This document shows positions 29,919 through 37,887 of a stretch of DNA of 64,000 nucleotides, piece by piece (the stretch's first letter is position 1; every line of letters begins with the position of its first letter). Under the pieces are notes generated by a model, which was not told where the DNA came from, did not search any database, and saw nothing but the letters and a program-made list of their open reading frames with translations. Both the position numbers and the translations under genes were made by a program. The stretch comes from Halegenticoccus tardaugens (GTDB taxonomy: Archaea > Halobacteriota > Halobacteria > Halobacteriales > Haloferacaceae), in the NCBI RefSeq assembly GCF_004116405.1, contig NZ_SDIC01000006.1:186001-250000 (forward strand). Reading direction: 5' to 3'.

Positions 29919-31585
29919 GTCACCGCCCTCCAGATGGCGTCGGCGCTCCGGCCGGCCCCTTCGAGCATCAGCCGCGTGACGCCGTCGACGCCGCCCAGTT
30001 CGGCCCCGAACAGGGGGAGGATGTACGCCGTGAAGAGCACGCTCGCGATGATGCTCCCGACGTTCGTCATCGCCACGATCATGATGAGGCGAAACAGCGG
30101 CACGTCGAACATCTCCGAGACGAGTCGTTTTAGCGGTTTCTCCTCGTCGCCGAGCAGTTCGTTCAGCGTCGCGATGTCGCTCACGTTCACGCGGGTGTGT
30201 CGAAGTTCGACGTACCCCGTGAACCACCCCGGCGCGAGGAGCGGATTCACCGAGGTCATCCAGGCGACGCCGCCGCCGACGGCCGCGGAGGTCCACCGCG
30301 CGCCGGCGAGTTTCGCGAGGCCGGCGGCGAAGAGCCCGTTGACGAGGAACCACGCGCCGAAAAGCTGCAGGAGGAACGCGTTTCGGACGCCCGCCATCGC
30401 GAGGAGGAGAAAGAACGCGAGGAAGCCGACCGACATGAGGACGCCGACGATCTCGAACCACGGGACGCCGCGCTTTTTCGCGGTGCCGACGAGCGACTCC
30501 ATCGGCGGCAGCGTCTCCGGGTTCGCGAGGTACCGCTCTATCCCCTCGCGGTGGCCCGCGCCGACGACGGCGACGACGTCCGCCCCCCGCCGTCGGAGCG
30601 CGACGAGCCGGTGGGCGATGTACGCGTCGCGCTCGTCGATCAGCGCCTCCGCCCCGCCGGGGCTGAACTCGCGGAACTCTTCCATCATGACGCTCACGAC
30701 GTCGGTGTCGGTGAGCTCCGACATGTCGAACTCCTCTACGTCCTCCGGCTCGGGGGCGACGAACGGGAACACGGCCGCCGCGACGAGGCCGACGCCGAGC
30801 CCGGCGACGAGGCCCAGTCCCATGCTCCCGATCGCGTGGACGGCGAAGCTTCCGAACGCCGAGACGACCCCGTCGGCTAGTCCCAACCCCACGCCGGCGA
30901 TCAGCCCGACCGCGACGCCGCCGCCGACGGCGACGAGCAGCCGCCCTTTCCCGTCGAGGAACGCGTCGCCGACGTAGTCGAGCGCGAAGCCGACGACGAC
31001 CGCGAGCAGCAGACCGCCGGTCACGCGCGTCAACAGCGCGTCCGTCACGCCGAACGAGCCGCCGAACAGGCCGATGAGCGGGCCGAGGAACACCCCGACG
31101 AACAGGCCGGCCACGAGTCCCACGACGCGGCTGTCCGTCACGCCGAAGGCCAGCCCGCCGATCATCCTGAGCTTCTCTACGATCCCCATCCGCGCCCAGA
31201 ACCGCTGGATGGTCACCTGGATGTCGCGGTCGACGAGCGCCACGTCGAGGCCGTGGCGTTCCGCCGTCTCGATCGCCGCGAGCATGTCCGCGCCGGGTCG
31301 GACGTCGAACTTCTCGCCCAGCTGGGCCTGCACGTACGACAGCATCCAGTAGGCGATGAACTGAAAGACGGTGTTGCCCCGGAGGAGGTCGCCGGCGTCC
31401 AGATCGTCCGGCGTCTCGCCCTGCATCTGGCGGTAGCGCCCCTCGTCGAGTTCGACGGCGACGACGTCCGGACGCTCGGCCTCGATGGCTTCCTCGACCT
31501 CGCGGACGCTGTCCGCGGAGACGTGCGCCGTCCCGACGACGCGCACGCTCCCCTCGGCGGGGGGCGGCCCCGCTTTGTCACTCAT
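29915..31585 (-). CDS. TraB family protein (TraB/PrgY-like)
   Basis: This 556-residue protein has an N-terminal TraB/PrgY domain (about 1-290). Its hallmark motifs are VVGTAHVSADSVREVEEAI, VAVELDEGRYRQM and the late VVAVVGAGHREGIERYL. Between them an Ala/Gly/Val-rich membrane block (about 140-250) holds several helices. The C-terminal ~200 residues contain five or more further helices, including TSVNPLLAPGWFTGYVEL. Bacterial TraB/PrgY limits peptide pheromone production, and the Tiki/TraB fold is proposed to be a metalloprotease. In archaea the role is unknown. The downstream M50 protease gene overlaps by 4 bases. Confidence 0.85.
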   Translation of the reverse strand: MSDKAGPPPAEGSVRVVGTAHVSADSVREVEEAIEAERPDVVAVELDEGRYRQMQGETPDDLDAGDLLRGNTVFQFIAYWMLSYVQAQLGEKFDVRPGADMLAAIETAERHGLDVALVDRDIQVTIQRFWARMGIVEKLRMIGGLAFGVTDSRVVGLVAGLFVGVFLGPLIGLFGGSFGVTDALLTRVTGGLLLAVVVGFALDYVGDAFLDGKGRLLVAVGGGVAVGLIAGVGLGLADGVVSAFGSFAVHAIGSMGLGLVAGLGVGLVAAAVFPFVAPEPEDVEEFDMSELTDTDVVSVMMEEFREFSPGGAEALIDERDAYIAHRLVALRRRGADVVAVVGAGHREGIERYLANPETLPPMESLVGTAKKRGVPWFEIVGVLMSVGFLAFFLLLAMAGVRNAFLLQLFGAWFLVNGLFAAGLAKLAGARWTSAAVGGGVAWMTSVNPLLAPGWFTGYVELRHTRVNVSDIATLNELLGDEEKPLKRLVSEMFDVPLFRLIMIVAMTNVGSIIASVLFTAYILPLFGAELGGVDGVTRLMLEGAGRSADAIWRAVT

Positions 31586-31780
31586 TACCCCCGCTACAGC
31601 CCCGCCCGTTTTACCGTTGTCGGAGTTTTCGCCGTCCGAGACGGGGGTCGGGTCGCATCCGACGACCGCGGCGGCCCGCGAGTCGGCGGGGCCGCGACGC
31701 CGCCGAACCGCTCCCCGGCGTCGGCCTCGCGTCTTTGTCGTCGTGGCTACCCTTTTGGTGCCCCGCCGAGAGACGCCCGT

Positions 31781-33127
31781 ATGATCCGAAACGCGGACGA
31801 CTTGGGCGGGACCGACGCCCGAGAGATTGCCCTCGACTGCGTCGAGGCCGGCATCGAGGCCGCGACGCCCGAGCGCGTCGTCGCCGATTCCGTCTCGATC
31901 GACGGGGACGCCCTCTCCGTCGCCGGCGACCGGTACGACCTCGCCGACTTCGATCGAATCGTCGTCGTCGGCGGCGGGAAGGCCGCGGGCGGCGTCGCGC
32001 GGGCGCTCGAATCGGTCCTCGGCGATCGGCTGGCCGGCGGCGTCGTCGTCACGACGGAGCCGGCGGAGACCGACCGGATCGACGTCGTCGTCGGCGACCA
32101 CCCGGTGCCGAGCGAGCGCGGCGTCGCGGGTGCCCGGCGGGTGCTCGACCTCGCGCGGGAGGCGGACGAGCGGGCGCTCGTGCTCGCCGCGATCACCGGC
32201 GGCGCGAGCGCGCTGTTGGCCGCGCCGGCGGCGGACGTTCCGCTCGCGGACCTGCGCGCGACGACGGACGCGCTCCTCGACAGCGGCGCGGACATCCACG
32301 AGATCAACGCGGTCAGAAAGCATCTCTCCGCGATCAAGGGCGGTCGACTCGCCCGCGCGGCCGCCCCCGCGACGATCGTCGGGCTGGTTCTGAGCGACGT
32401 CGTCGGCGACGACCTGAGCGTGATCGCGAGCGGCCCGACCGCGCCGGACGACTCGACGTACGCGGACGCGCGCTCCGTGCTCGACCGCTACGGCATCGAC
32501 GCGCCCCGGTCGGTGCGCGAGCGTCTCGAACGCGGCGCGAACGGCGAGATCGAGGAGACCCCCCGCGCCGACGATCCGGCGTTCGACCGGACGACGAACC
32601 ACGTCCTCGCCGACGGCTTCACCGCGCTCGACGCCGCTCGCGACGCCGCGAGGGAGCGCGGTTACGAGGTCTGCGTGCTCTCCTCGCGAATCCGCGGCGA
32701 GGCCCGCGAAGCGGCGAAAACGCACGTCGCGGTCGGCGAGGAGGCGCTCGCCACCGGAAACCCGGTGTCCGCCCCGGCGGTGGTGCTCGCCGGCGGCGAG
32801 ACGACGGTCACTGTCCGCGGCGACGGGACCGGCGGGCCGAACCAGGAGTTCGCGCTCGCGGGGGCCGTCGAACTCGCGACCGGTCCGTTCGGGACGGCGG
32901 ACGCCGACGCGGCGCTCGCCTGCGTCGACACCGACGGAAAGGACGGAAGCACCGACGCCGCGGGGGCGCTCGTCGACGCGAAGACGGTCACGGACCTCGG
33001 CGACGCCCGCGCCGCGCTGGCGGACAACGACGCGTTCTCCCACCTCGACGGCCTGAACGCGCTGATCCGAACCGGCCCGACCGGGACGAACGTCAACGAC
33101 CTTCGCGTGTTCGTCGTCGACGCGTGA
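31781..33127 (+). CDS. glycerate 2-kinase (MOFRL/DUF4147 family)
   Basis: This 448-residue kinase has an N-terminal DUF4147 domain with VVVGGGKAAGGVARAL, AAITGGASALLAAPA, and INAVRKHLSAIKGGRLA. SDVVGDDLSVIASGPT and a C-terminal MOFRL domain (VVLAGGETTVTV, GGPNQEFALAGAVELA, DGKDGSTDAAGA) follow. It phosphorylates D-glycerate at C2 to give 2-phosphoglycerate, feeding lower glycolysis. The start at 31781 comes shortly after a ccttttggt TATA-like run. The longer frame upstream lies in the divergent TraB promoter region. It stands alone, divergent from TraB. Confidence 0.88.
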   Translation: MIRNADDLGGTDAREIALDCVEAGIEAATPERVVADSVSIDGDALSVAGDRYDLADFDRIVVVGGGKAAGGVARALESVLGDRLAGGVVVTTEPAETDRIDVVVGDHPVPSERGVAGARRVLDLAREADERALVLAAITGGASALLAAPAADVPLADLRATTDALLDSGADIHEINAVRKHLSAIKGGRLARAAAPATIVGLVLSDVVGDDLSVIASGPTAPDDSTYADARSVLDRYGIDAPRSVRERLERGANGEIEETPRADDPAFDRTTNHVLADGFTALDAARDAARERGYEVCVLSSRIRGEAREAAKTHVAVGEEALATGNPVSAPAVVLAGGETTVTVRGDGTGGPNQEFALAGAVELATGPFGTADADAALACVDTDGKDGSTDAAGALVDAKTVTDLGDARAALADNDAFSHLDGLNALIRTGPTGTNVNDLRVFVVDA

Positions 33128-33197
33128 CCGTTCCTACCAAGAGTCGTGTACTCGTTCCTCCCGATCGTCGTGTGCTCGTTCCTACCAATAGCTTTGT
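33127..33197 (+). repeat. three imperfect 24-bp direct repeats upstream of HTH regulator
   Basis: Three tandem copies of a ~24-base unit, approximately ctcgttcctaccaatagtcg, occupy 33127-33149, 33150-33173 and 33174-33197. They fill the interval between the glycerate kinase stop and the TATA-like gtttaca (33195-33201) of the next gene. They could be binding sites for that gene's own HTH product. Confidence 0.5.
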
Positions 33198-33222
33198 TTA
33201 CACGCGCCGTCTACGGCGCGTC

Positions 33223-33837
33223 ATGGCGCGACTGCTGCCCTCCACCTCCGACACCGCCGCCGTCGAGGACGCCGAACCGCGGGTCATCGGCGTCGACAGC
33301 GAGGACGCCGACGACCTCCTCTCCGCGCTCTCCTCGGAAACGTCCCGTCGATTGCTCGCCGCGCTCCACGAGGAGCCGGACACGCCCTCCGCGCTCGCGG
33401 GACGGGTCGACACGTCGCTGCAGAACGTCCAGTACCACCTCGGGAAGCTCTCCGACGCGGACCTCGTCGAGGTCGCGGACACCGTCTACTCCGAGAAGGG
33501 CCGCGAGATGAACGTGTACGCCCCCGCCGACCGCCCGCTTGTGGTCTTCGCCGGTCGAGAGGCGGACGGCGTCGGGTTGCAAGCCGCCCTGAAGCGCCTG
33601 CTCGGCGGCGTCGGCGTCCTCGGCTTTCTCAGCCTCGTCGTGCAGTACCTGCTTACCGACGGCCCGTGGCTGCCGTCGATCACGAACGCCGCCGACGGCG
33701 GCACCGGCGCTTCGGCCACCGCCGAATCGGCCGACGCCGCCGCGACGGCCGCCGGATTTCCGCCGGGGCTCGTCTTCTTTCTCGGCGGGGCGGCGGTGCT
33801 CCTCGTCGGGTTCGTCGCGTGGTACGTTCGGCCGTAG
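33223..33837 (+). CDS. ArsR-like winged-helix regulator with two C-terminal membrane helices
   Basis: This 204-residue protein has an N-terminal winged helix (about 25-95). It contains LLSALSSETSRRLLAALHEE, DTSLQNVQYHLGKLSDADLV and a wing region. A predicted membrane helix at about 128-146 (GGVGVLGFLSLVVQYLLTD), an Ala/Ser/Gly-rich linker, and a second helix at about 178-200 (GLVFFLGGAAVLLVGFVAWY) follow. Membrane-anchored ArsR-type regulators of this design are common in haloarchaea. The ATG lies ~22 bases after a gtttaca box. The signal sensed and the target genes are unknown. Confidence 0.8.
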   Translation: MARLLPSTSDTAAVEDAEPRVIGVDSEDADDLLSALSSETSRRLLAALHEEPDTPSALAGRVDTSLQNVQYHLGKLSDADLVEVADTVYSEKGREMNVYAPADRPLVVFAGREADGVGLQAALKRLLGGVGVLGFLSLVVQYLLTDGPWLPSITNAADGGTGASATAESADAAATAAGFPPGLVFFLGGAAVLLVGFVAWYVRP

Positions 33838-33864
33838 TCGTCGGTTCCCGTCGCGATCGGCCCC

Positions 33865-33909
33865 GTCGGTTTCGTAACTGTCGGTTTCGTAATTGTCGGT
33901 TTCGTAATT
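33865..33909. repeat. three tandem 15-bp repeats (gtcggtttcgtaatt)
   Basis: Three consecutive 15-base units, gtcggtttcgtaact then twice gtcggtttcgtaatt, lie in the interval between the HTH regulator and the DUF151 gene. They are not part of a supported gene. The unit length fits either slippage expansion or protein-binding sites; no array of spacers is present. Confidence 0.75.
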
Positions 33910-34031
33910 GTCGACTCTCGACACAGTCGGCCGACGGCGAGTTTCGCTCGCCGACGAAGTCGTTTCCCTCGCGCGGCTACCATTCGTATCCCGGGGGTAG
34001 CTATTCATACCTCGAACGCCAACGTGTGTTC

Positions 34032-34520
34032 ATGAATCACACTGCCGAAGTAGAGGGGATCGCCGTGGGCGTCGGCCCGGACGGCGCGAACGTTCCGGCA
34101 GTTGTGCTCTCGGCGCGCGGCGAGTACCTCCCCATCTTCGTCACGACCGATCAGGCGCAGGCGATCCAGCTCGGCCTGACGGGCGAGCCGTTCGAGCGGC
34201 CGCTGACCCACGACCTGCTCGTCGACGTCGTGACCGAGTTCGGCGGCGCGATCGACGGCGTCCGGATCGACGACCTCTCCGACGGGACGTTCTACGCCAA
34301 ACTCGACGCCGAGCGCTACGAGAACGGTCACCCCCAGAAGTTCGTCTTCGACGCCCGCCCGAGCGACGCGATCGCCATCGCGGTCCGCGCCGACTGCCCC
34401 GTCACCGTCTCCGACGAGGTGCTCGACGCCGCGGGCCGCCCCCCCTCCGCGGTCGACCTCGTCTCCGACGAAGGTCGCAGCCGCAACCCGTTCGGCGAGA
34501 TCGACGACGACGAACCGTGA
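34032..34520 (+). CDS. DUF151 (bifunctional nuclease-like) protein
   Basis: This 162-residue protein carries the DUF151 (BFN domain) pattern: VVLSARGEYLPIFVTTDQAQ, RPLTHDLLVDVVTEFGGAID, GTFYAKL and the signature FDARPSDAIAIAVRADCPV. A C-terminal acidic tail (FGEIDDDEP) is haloarchaeal decoration. Plant and bacterial relatives have been linked to nuclease activity and to defence or regulation, but the archaeal role is not established. The ATG at 34032 is chosen because the conserved region starts within 10 residues. It precedes the thioesterase gene by ~80 bases. Confidence 0.85.
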   Translation: MNHTAEVEGIAVGVGPDGANVPAVVLSARGEYLPIFVTTDQAQAIQLGLTGEPFERPLTHDLLVDVVTEFGGAIDGVRIDDLSDGTFYAKLDAERYENGHPQKFVFDARPSDAIAIAVRADCPVTVSDEVLDAAGRPPSAVDLVSDEGRSRNPFGEIDDDEP

Positions 34521-34599
34521 CGCTCCCGGACGCGGCGATGTTCTCCCCTCTGTAGGCGAATCGAGTGGCTTCTTGACGGGACGCGCCGAACCCGTTTCC

Positions 34600-35085
34600 A
34601 TGTCCGACACGGGAACCGCGACCCTCGCGGAATCGCACACGGAGATGACCGAACTGCTACTCCCGAACGACACCAACAACCTCGGCCGGGCGCTCGGCGG
34701 GGCGGTGCTTCACTGGATGGACGTTTGCGGCGCGATCGCGGCGATGCGATTTTCGAACCGCCAGTGCGTCACGGCGTCGATGGACCACGTCGACTTCATC
34801 AGCCCGATCGACCTCGGCGAGGTGGCCGTCATCGAGGGGTACGTTTTCAACACGGGTCGGACGAGCGTCGACGTGAAGGTGGACGTGCGCGCGGAGAACC
34901 CCAAGACGGACGAGGAGCGCGAGACGACGACCTCCTACTTCACCTTCGTCGCCCTCGACGACGACGGGCGGCCGACCCCCGTGCCGAAACTCGCGTGCCC
35001 GACCGAGGACGAACGGGTCCTCCGCGACGCCGCGATCGACGGCCGGAAGGCGCAACTGGAGGCGGTCGTCGAGCGGCTGGAGTAG
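34600..35085 (+). CDS. hotdog-fold acyl-CoA thioesterase
   Basis: This 161-residue hotdog-fold thioesterase is of the YciA/BFIT type. NDTNNLGRALGGAVLHWMDV holds the catalytic region, followed by VTASMDHVDFISPIDLGEVA and a C-terminal strand YFTFVALDDDGRP. It would hydrolyse acyl-CoA to free acid and CoA in the cytosol. The start MSDTGTATLAESHTEM at 34600 is preferred over an ATG 27 bases upstream because the shorter form aligns with the family and carries an acidic start typical here. The chain-length preference cannot be told. Confidence 0.85.
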   Translation: MSDTGTATLAESHTEMTELLLPNDTNNLGRALGGAVLHWMDVCGAIAAMRFSNRQCVTASMDHVDFISPIDLGEVAVIEGYVFNTGRTSVDVKVDVRAENPKTDEERETTTSYFTFVALDDDGRPTPVPKLACPTEDERVLRDAAIDGRKAQLEAVVERLE

Positions 35086-35145
35086 TTTCGCCGCCGACCC
35101 CGCGCGACGGCGACGTTTTAGGTCCCCGCGCCCCTCGACCGAGGT

Positions 35146-35601
35146 ATGGCACTCGACGTCGAGACCCCCGACCCGCCGGAGTTGAAGGAGGTCGACCCCA
35201 ACGAGTACGAGGACGCGACGATCGTCGGCGACGCCGACTACCGCCGCGAGGAACTGGGCGCGTTCCTCCGCGAAGGCGCGTGGGAGGAGGCGTTCGAGGG
35301 GTGGGCGGCGGACGCGAACGTCACCGAAGCCGAGTGGGCGATCGTCGCGGACCTCGATCTCGTCTCCGGATTCGACTTCTTCTGGGACGACTTCGCCGAC
35401 CGCGTCGGCTACCACGCGCCCGGCATCCCGGAGGACTGGAAGGAGCGGGCGGTCCACCCCGACCTCGAAAGCTGGGGGCAGGTGTCGTCGATCAACGCGG
35501 GCCTGACGGAACTCGGACAGGTCGTCTGCGACGTGCTCAAGGAGGAGTACGTCGACTGGGAGGCGGCGTACGAAGCGCCGGACGACCTGCCGGATTTTTA
35601 G
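35146..35601 (+). CDS. acidic conserved haloarchaeal protein of unknown function
   Basis: This 151-residue soluble, very acidic protein is rich in Trp, Asp and Glu. It contains GAWEEAFEGWAADANVTEAE, DFFWDDFADRVGYHAPGIPE and a helical C-terminus. No family, metal motif or signal is recognised. The codon use and acidic composition match neighbouring real genes, and the ATG lies 60 bases after the thioesterase on the same strand. The region then changes to AT-rich sequence, so this is the last normal gene before the low-GC stretch. Confidence 0.65.
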   Translation: MALDVETPDPPELKEVDPNEYEDATIVGDADYRREELGAFLREGAWEEAFEGWAADANVTEAEWAIVADLDLVSGFDFFWDDFADRVGYHAPGIPEDWKERAVHPDLESWGQVSSINAGLTELGQVVCDVLKEEYVDWEAAYEAPDDLPDF

Positions 35602-36079
35602 TAATTTATTTATCATTTCTCACCCGACAGTAACGCATCCACGAATATCGCACGACAAGTTGACCCGTGGGCAGAGAGCGTCCCGATTGACAAAGCGGTG
35701 CGCGATGACGCGTCCCGGGATGGGTGCAATTGTGATACCGCCACGGATCCGACTGAGACGACGGAGCCGCCTCGTGGTCACAAAAGACGCTCCGTGTCTT
35801 TCGAACGACACCGTGAGAAGAGCTACCAGCGCAGATGACGGTCACAGCGTTCGGGAGACGCAAGTCGTCTTCCGCAGTCCACAAGAAACGAAAAGCGTTT
35901 CTGAGGACGTTTCGAGGGTCGAAACCCTGCCAGCGTTCACGAGACCCCGTCTCGTGAGCCAACCAGAACCTTCTGTCGGGTGACGAAGACTGACTGGTTT
36001 TTCCCATGCGTGGTACCTCTCGCCTTTTACGGCGAAAAGGATGTCACACGAATCATGGGGAGCCGATCGCCTCGTTCGG
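35602..36079. other. gene-free stretch with several small perfect hairpins
   Basis: No supported gene lies here; frames in both strands lack the codon bias of the neighbours. Perfect inverted repeats are packed close together. These are AAAGAC/GTCTTT (35783-35801), GAAACG/CGTTTC (35885-35901), GGGT-cgaa-ACCC (35917-35928) and the 9-bp TCACGAGAC-ccc-GTCTCGTGA (35937-35957). The density of hairpins and the shift in base use suggest decayed mobile DNA, but no transposase remnant or terminal repeat could be recognised. Confidence 0.4.
35937..35957. repeat. 9-bp perfect inverted repeat with 3-base loop
   Basis: TCACGAGAC-ccc-GTCTCGTGA forms a perfect hairpin. It lies ~120 bases beyond the 3' end of the ferritin-like gene, which reads toward it. 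It could be a transcription terminator or a folded end of a mobile element. No run of T follows it in either direction. Confidence 0.55.
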
Positions 36080-36712
36080 TCACTCGACAATGAACTGCGA
36101 AGCTCTTTCCAGAACCTCCGAACGGGAGAGTGCCTCGTCGAACGCTTCCGGGAACGGCACTTGCTGGCCGAGTACCCGGAGGAACGAAGCGTGGCGCGCC
36201 TCGACGCTGTGGATGCTCAGTGCTGGCGGAACCAGGTCCCCATCCTCGATGAACGGGGCCGCTCCGGCGTATGCCCCGACGCCGGTGTCCTCCAGCACGA
36301 TCGCCGTGGCGATAAACTCCTCGGGATCTTCGACCGTGGAGCCGAAGTCAAACTCGGGCTCCGCGACAGGCTCTCCCCCGAGGTCCTCGACGATCGAGCC
36401 GAGCGTCTCGAAGTGAGTCTCTTCGTGGTCCCGAATCAACCCCAGGTAGTCGTAGACGTTATCTGTGATGGGTGTGCCGAACTCCCTGAGCGGACCACAG
36501 CCGACGAGTTCTTGTTCGCTGATATTATTCAGCGCCCTCTCGTAGAATCGGTACTCGAGTGCCTCGAGCGTCCGGGCGTAGTTGAGGATGGCAACGTCGT
36601 CTTCGAACTGGTCGTCGTTTTCGCCCTCCTGCTCGTCAGCCGCAAGCACCGGAGTGGAGAACGCACCACCGATAGCAAGGGCACTGAGCGCGCCTGTTCC
36701 CGCGAGAACCAT
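36080..36712 (-). CDS. ferritin-like domain protein, secretion signal probably frameshifted
   Basis: The frame encodes 210 residues: a hydrophobic start (MVLAGTGALSALAIGGAFST, then PVLAA) and a ferritin-like four-helix domain. Metal-type motifs are visible: ALEYRFYERAL, IRDHEETHFETL, an acidic DTGVGAYAGAAP segment and HSVEARHASFLRVLG. This matches the secreted Ferritin_2/DUF4439-like family. The in-frame start yields only the hydrophobic part of a Tat signal. The twin arginines lie in another frame (MTNTRRD from 36731), followed by G-ATG where GA-TTC-ATG would restore MTNTRRDFMVLAG. A TATA-like GAAAATAAC lies ~30-35 bases before 36731, pointing to that as the ancestral start. Secretion is doubtful in this form. 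Confidence 0.65.
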   Translation of the reverse strand: MVLAGTGALSALAIGGAFSTPVLAADEQEGENDDQFEDDVAILNYARTLEALEYRFYERALNNISEQELVGCGPLREFGTPITDNVYDYLGLIRDHEETHFETLGSIVEDLGGEPVAEPEFDFGSTVEDPEEFIATAIVLEDTGVGAYAGAAPFIEDGDLVPPALSIHSVEARHASFLRVLGQQVPFPEAFDEALSRSEVLERASQFIVE

Positions 36713-36731
36713 CTCTACGAGTGTTTGTCAT

Positions 36732-37289
36732 GTTTGAACGTTGCGCCGGCCGGCCGGTGTCGTTATTTTCGGTGGGCACCACGAAAGCAAGTTCAGAGCG
36801 AATTCGTTTAGTTATTCAGAGTATACACGCTCAGAGAGTCATTTCGGAATTAGTAGGTCACTCTTATCACAGAGTACGACAATATAAGGGAGATGTGATA
36901 GATTGGTGTACAATGATTTTCTATCGTCCGCAAGCCCATCGTATACCGAGAACGACGAACCGAAAATCGTTCGTGGGGCCTGTAACCCATTCTAACAGTG
37001 GATTAATTCGTTCTTATAAAAGATATTATATTTATACAGGACATTTTTTATATTTATTATATTACATAGACAAGAATAGTGTATTTCATCTCCGTGTAAA
37101 ATAACAAGTTCCTGTTCCACGTCGTGGACGATGCACATGGAGAGGAGTTCGCGAGGAACGATCCGTTATACGGCTTACCATATGAAACCTATCGGTCGTG
37201 GTTCTTCACTGAGACGAACGAACTGATTCGATCCTCGGCGTTTCGTCTCCGGCGCATTCTTTACGCCCTGACGAGAACCGACCGGACAG
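36732..37289. other. low-GC gene-free region with inverted repeats
   Basis: This stretch is the most AT-rich in the window, especially 36990-37110 (runs such as atattatatttata). No coding frame is supported. It holds the promoter of the ferritin-like gene (GAAAATAAC on the minus strand near 36760-36770). It also has a TATCACA/TGTGATA inverted repeat (36865-36900) and a TCCAC-gtc-GTGGA hairpin (37116-37128). The composition differs sharply from both flanks and suggests a horizontally acquired or decayed segment. Confidence 0.5.
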
Positions 37290-37740
37290 GTGAGCGTCTA
37301 TCTACTCGAAGCATCACTTCGCCATCTCGGTCGTCGTCGGCGCGCTCGTCGTCCTCCTCCTCGACTCGCCGTTTCCGGCGTGGTTCGTCGTCGCCTACGC
37401 CGCCGTCGTCGGCGTCGGCATCGACTTCGATCACTTCCTCGTCGCCCGCCTGAACACCGGCGAGTGGCGGGCGGCGAAGGGGTGTCTCCGAAACCCGACG
37501 CGGGTGGTCGCCGGCCAGGACGACATCTTCGAGGAGGGCGAGGTGGGGACGCTCCGTCGACTCCTGAGCCACGTCGTCATCGGCGGCGTCGCCGTGCTCG
37601 CCCTCTCCCTCTCGAGCCCCTTTCTCGCCCTCCTGACCGCGGTCACGCTGTACGCCCACCTCCTCGCGGACCTCGTCTGGGACGTCCACCTCGAACGGGA
37701 GCGCGGCTCGCCCGACGTGCCGACCGCCTCGCGGGAGTGA
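37290..37740 (+). pseudogene. YdjM-like membrane protein gene, frameshifted by TCTA duplication
   Basis: The frame that ends at 37740 reads ...YSKHHFAISVVVGALVVLLL..., GVGIDFDHFLVARLN, ..., LYAHLLADLVWDVHLE. This pattern (HHF, DFDH, HLLADLxWD) matches YdjM/DUF457-type membrane metal-dependent hydrolases with about three to four helices. It has no ATG, GTG or TTG before 37504, and an in-frame stop lies at 37291-37293. A GTG at 37290 begins MSVY in another frame. Removing one copy of the tandem TCTATCTA (near 37297-37304) would join it as MSVYSKHHF. The gene is thus either recently inactivated or subject to slippage at this repeat. Confidence 0.6.
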
Positions 37741-37887
37741 GGCACGGACGAGGGCGACGGCGGCCGACGCGTTCGATCCGTTCGGCGCGTCCCGTCGTAT
37801 CCCCCGCCGTCACCGCGCCGCCCCTCGGTCCGACACCTCCGGTGCAGGACCACCGTTTTGATATACGCAGCGGATCACAGAACCGGT

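Noticed and set aside
29915-30461. Longer N-terminus for the M50 protease
   Set aside because: The extension lies within the TraB gene; the GTG at 29918 gives a normal-length protein and a typical GTGA overlap.
29915-33043. 1042-residue fusion of TraB with an upstream frame
   Set aside because: The first ~490 residues are antisense to glycerate kinase; the conserved TraB domain begins at the ATG at 31585.
33865-33909. CRISPR array
   Set aside because: Units are 15 bases, directly adjacent with no spacers, and no cas genes are in the window. The same holds for the 12-base repeats at 59912.
35602-36079. Remnant IS200/IS605 transposase gene
   Set aside because: Hairpins fit such an element, but no frame shows TnpA or TnpB motifs on either strand.
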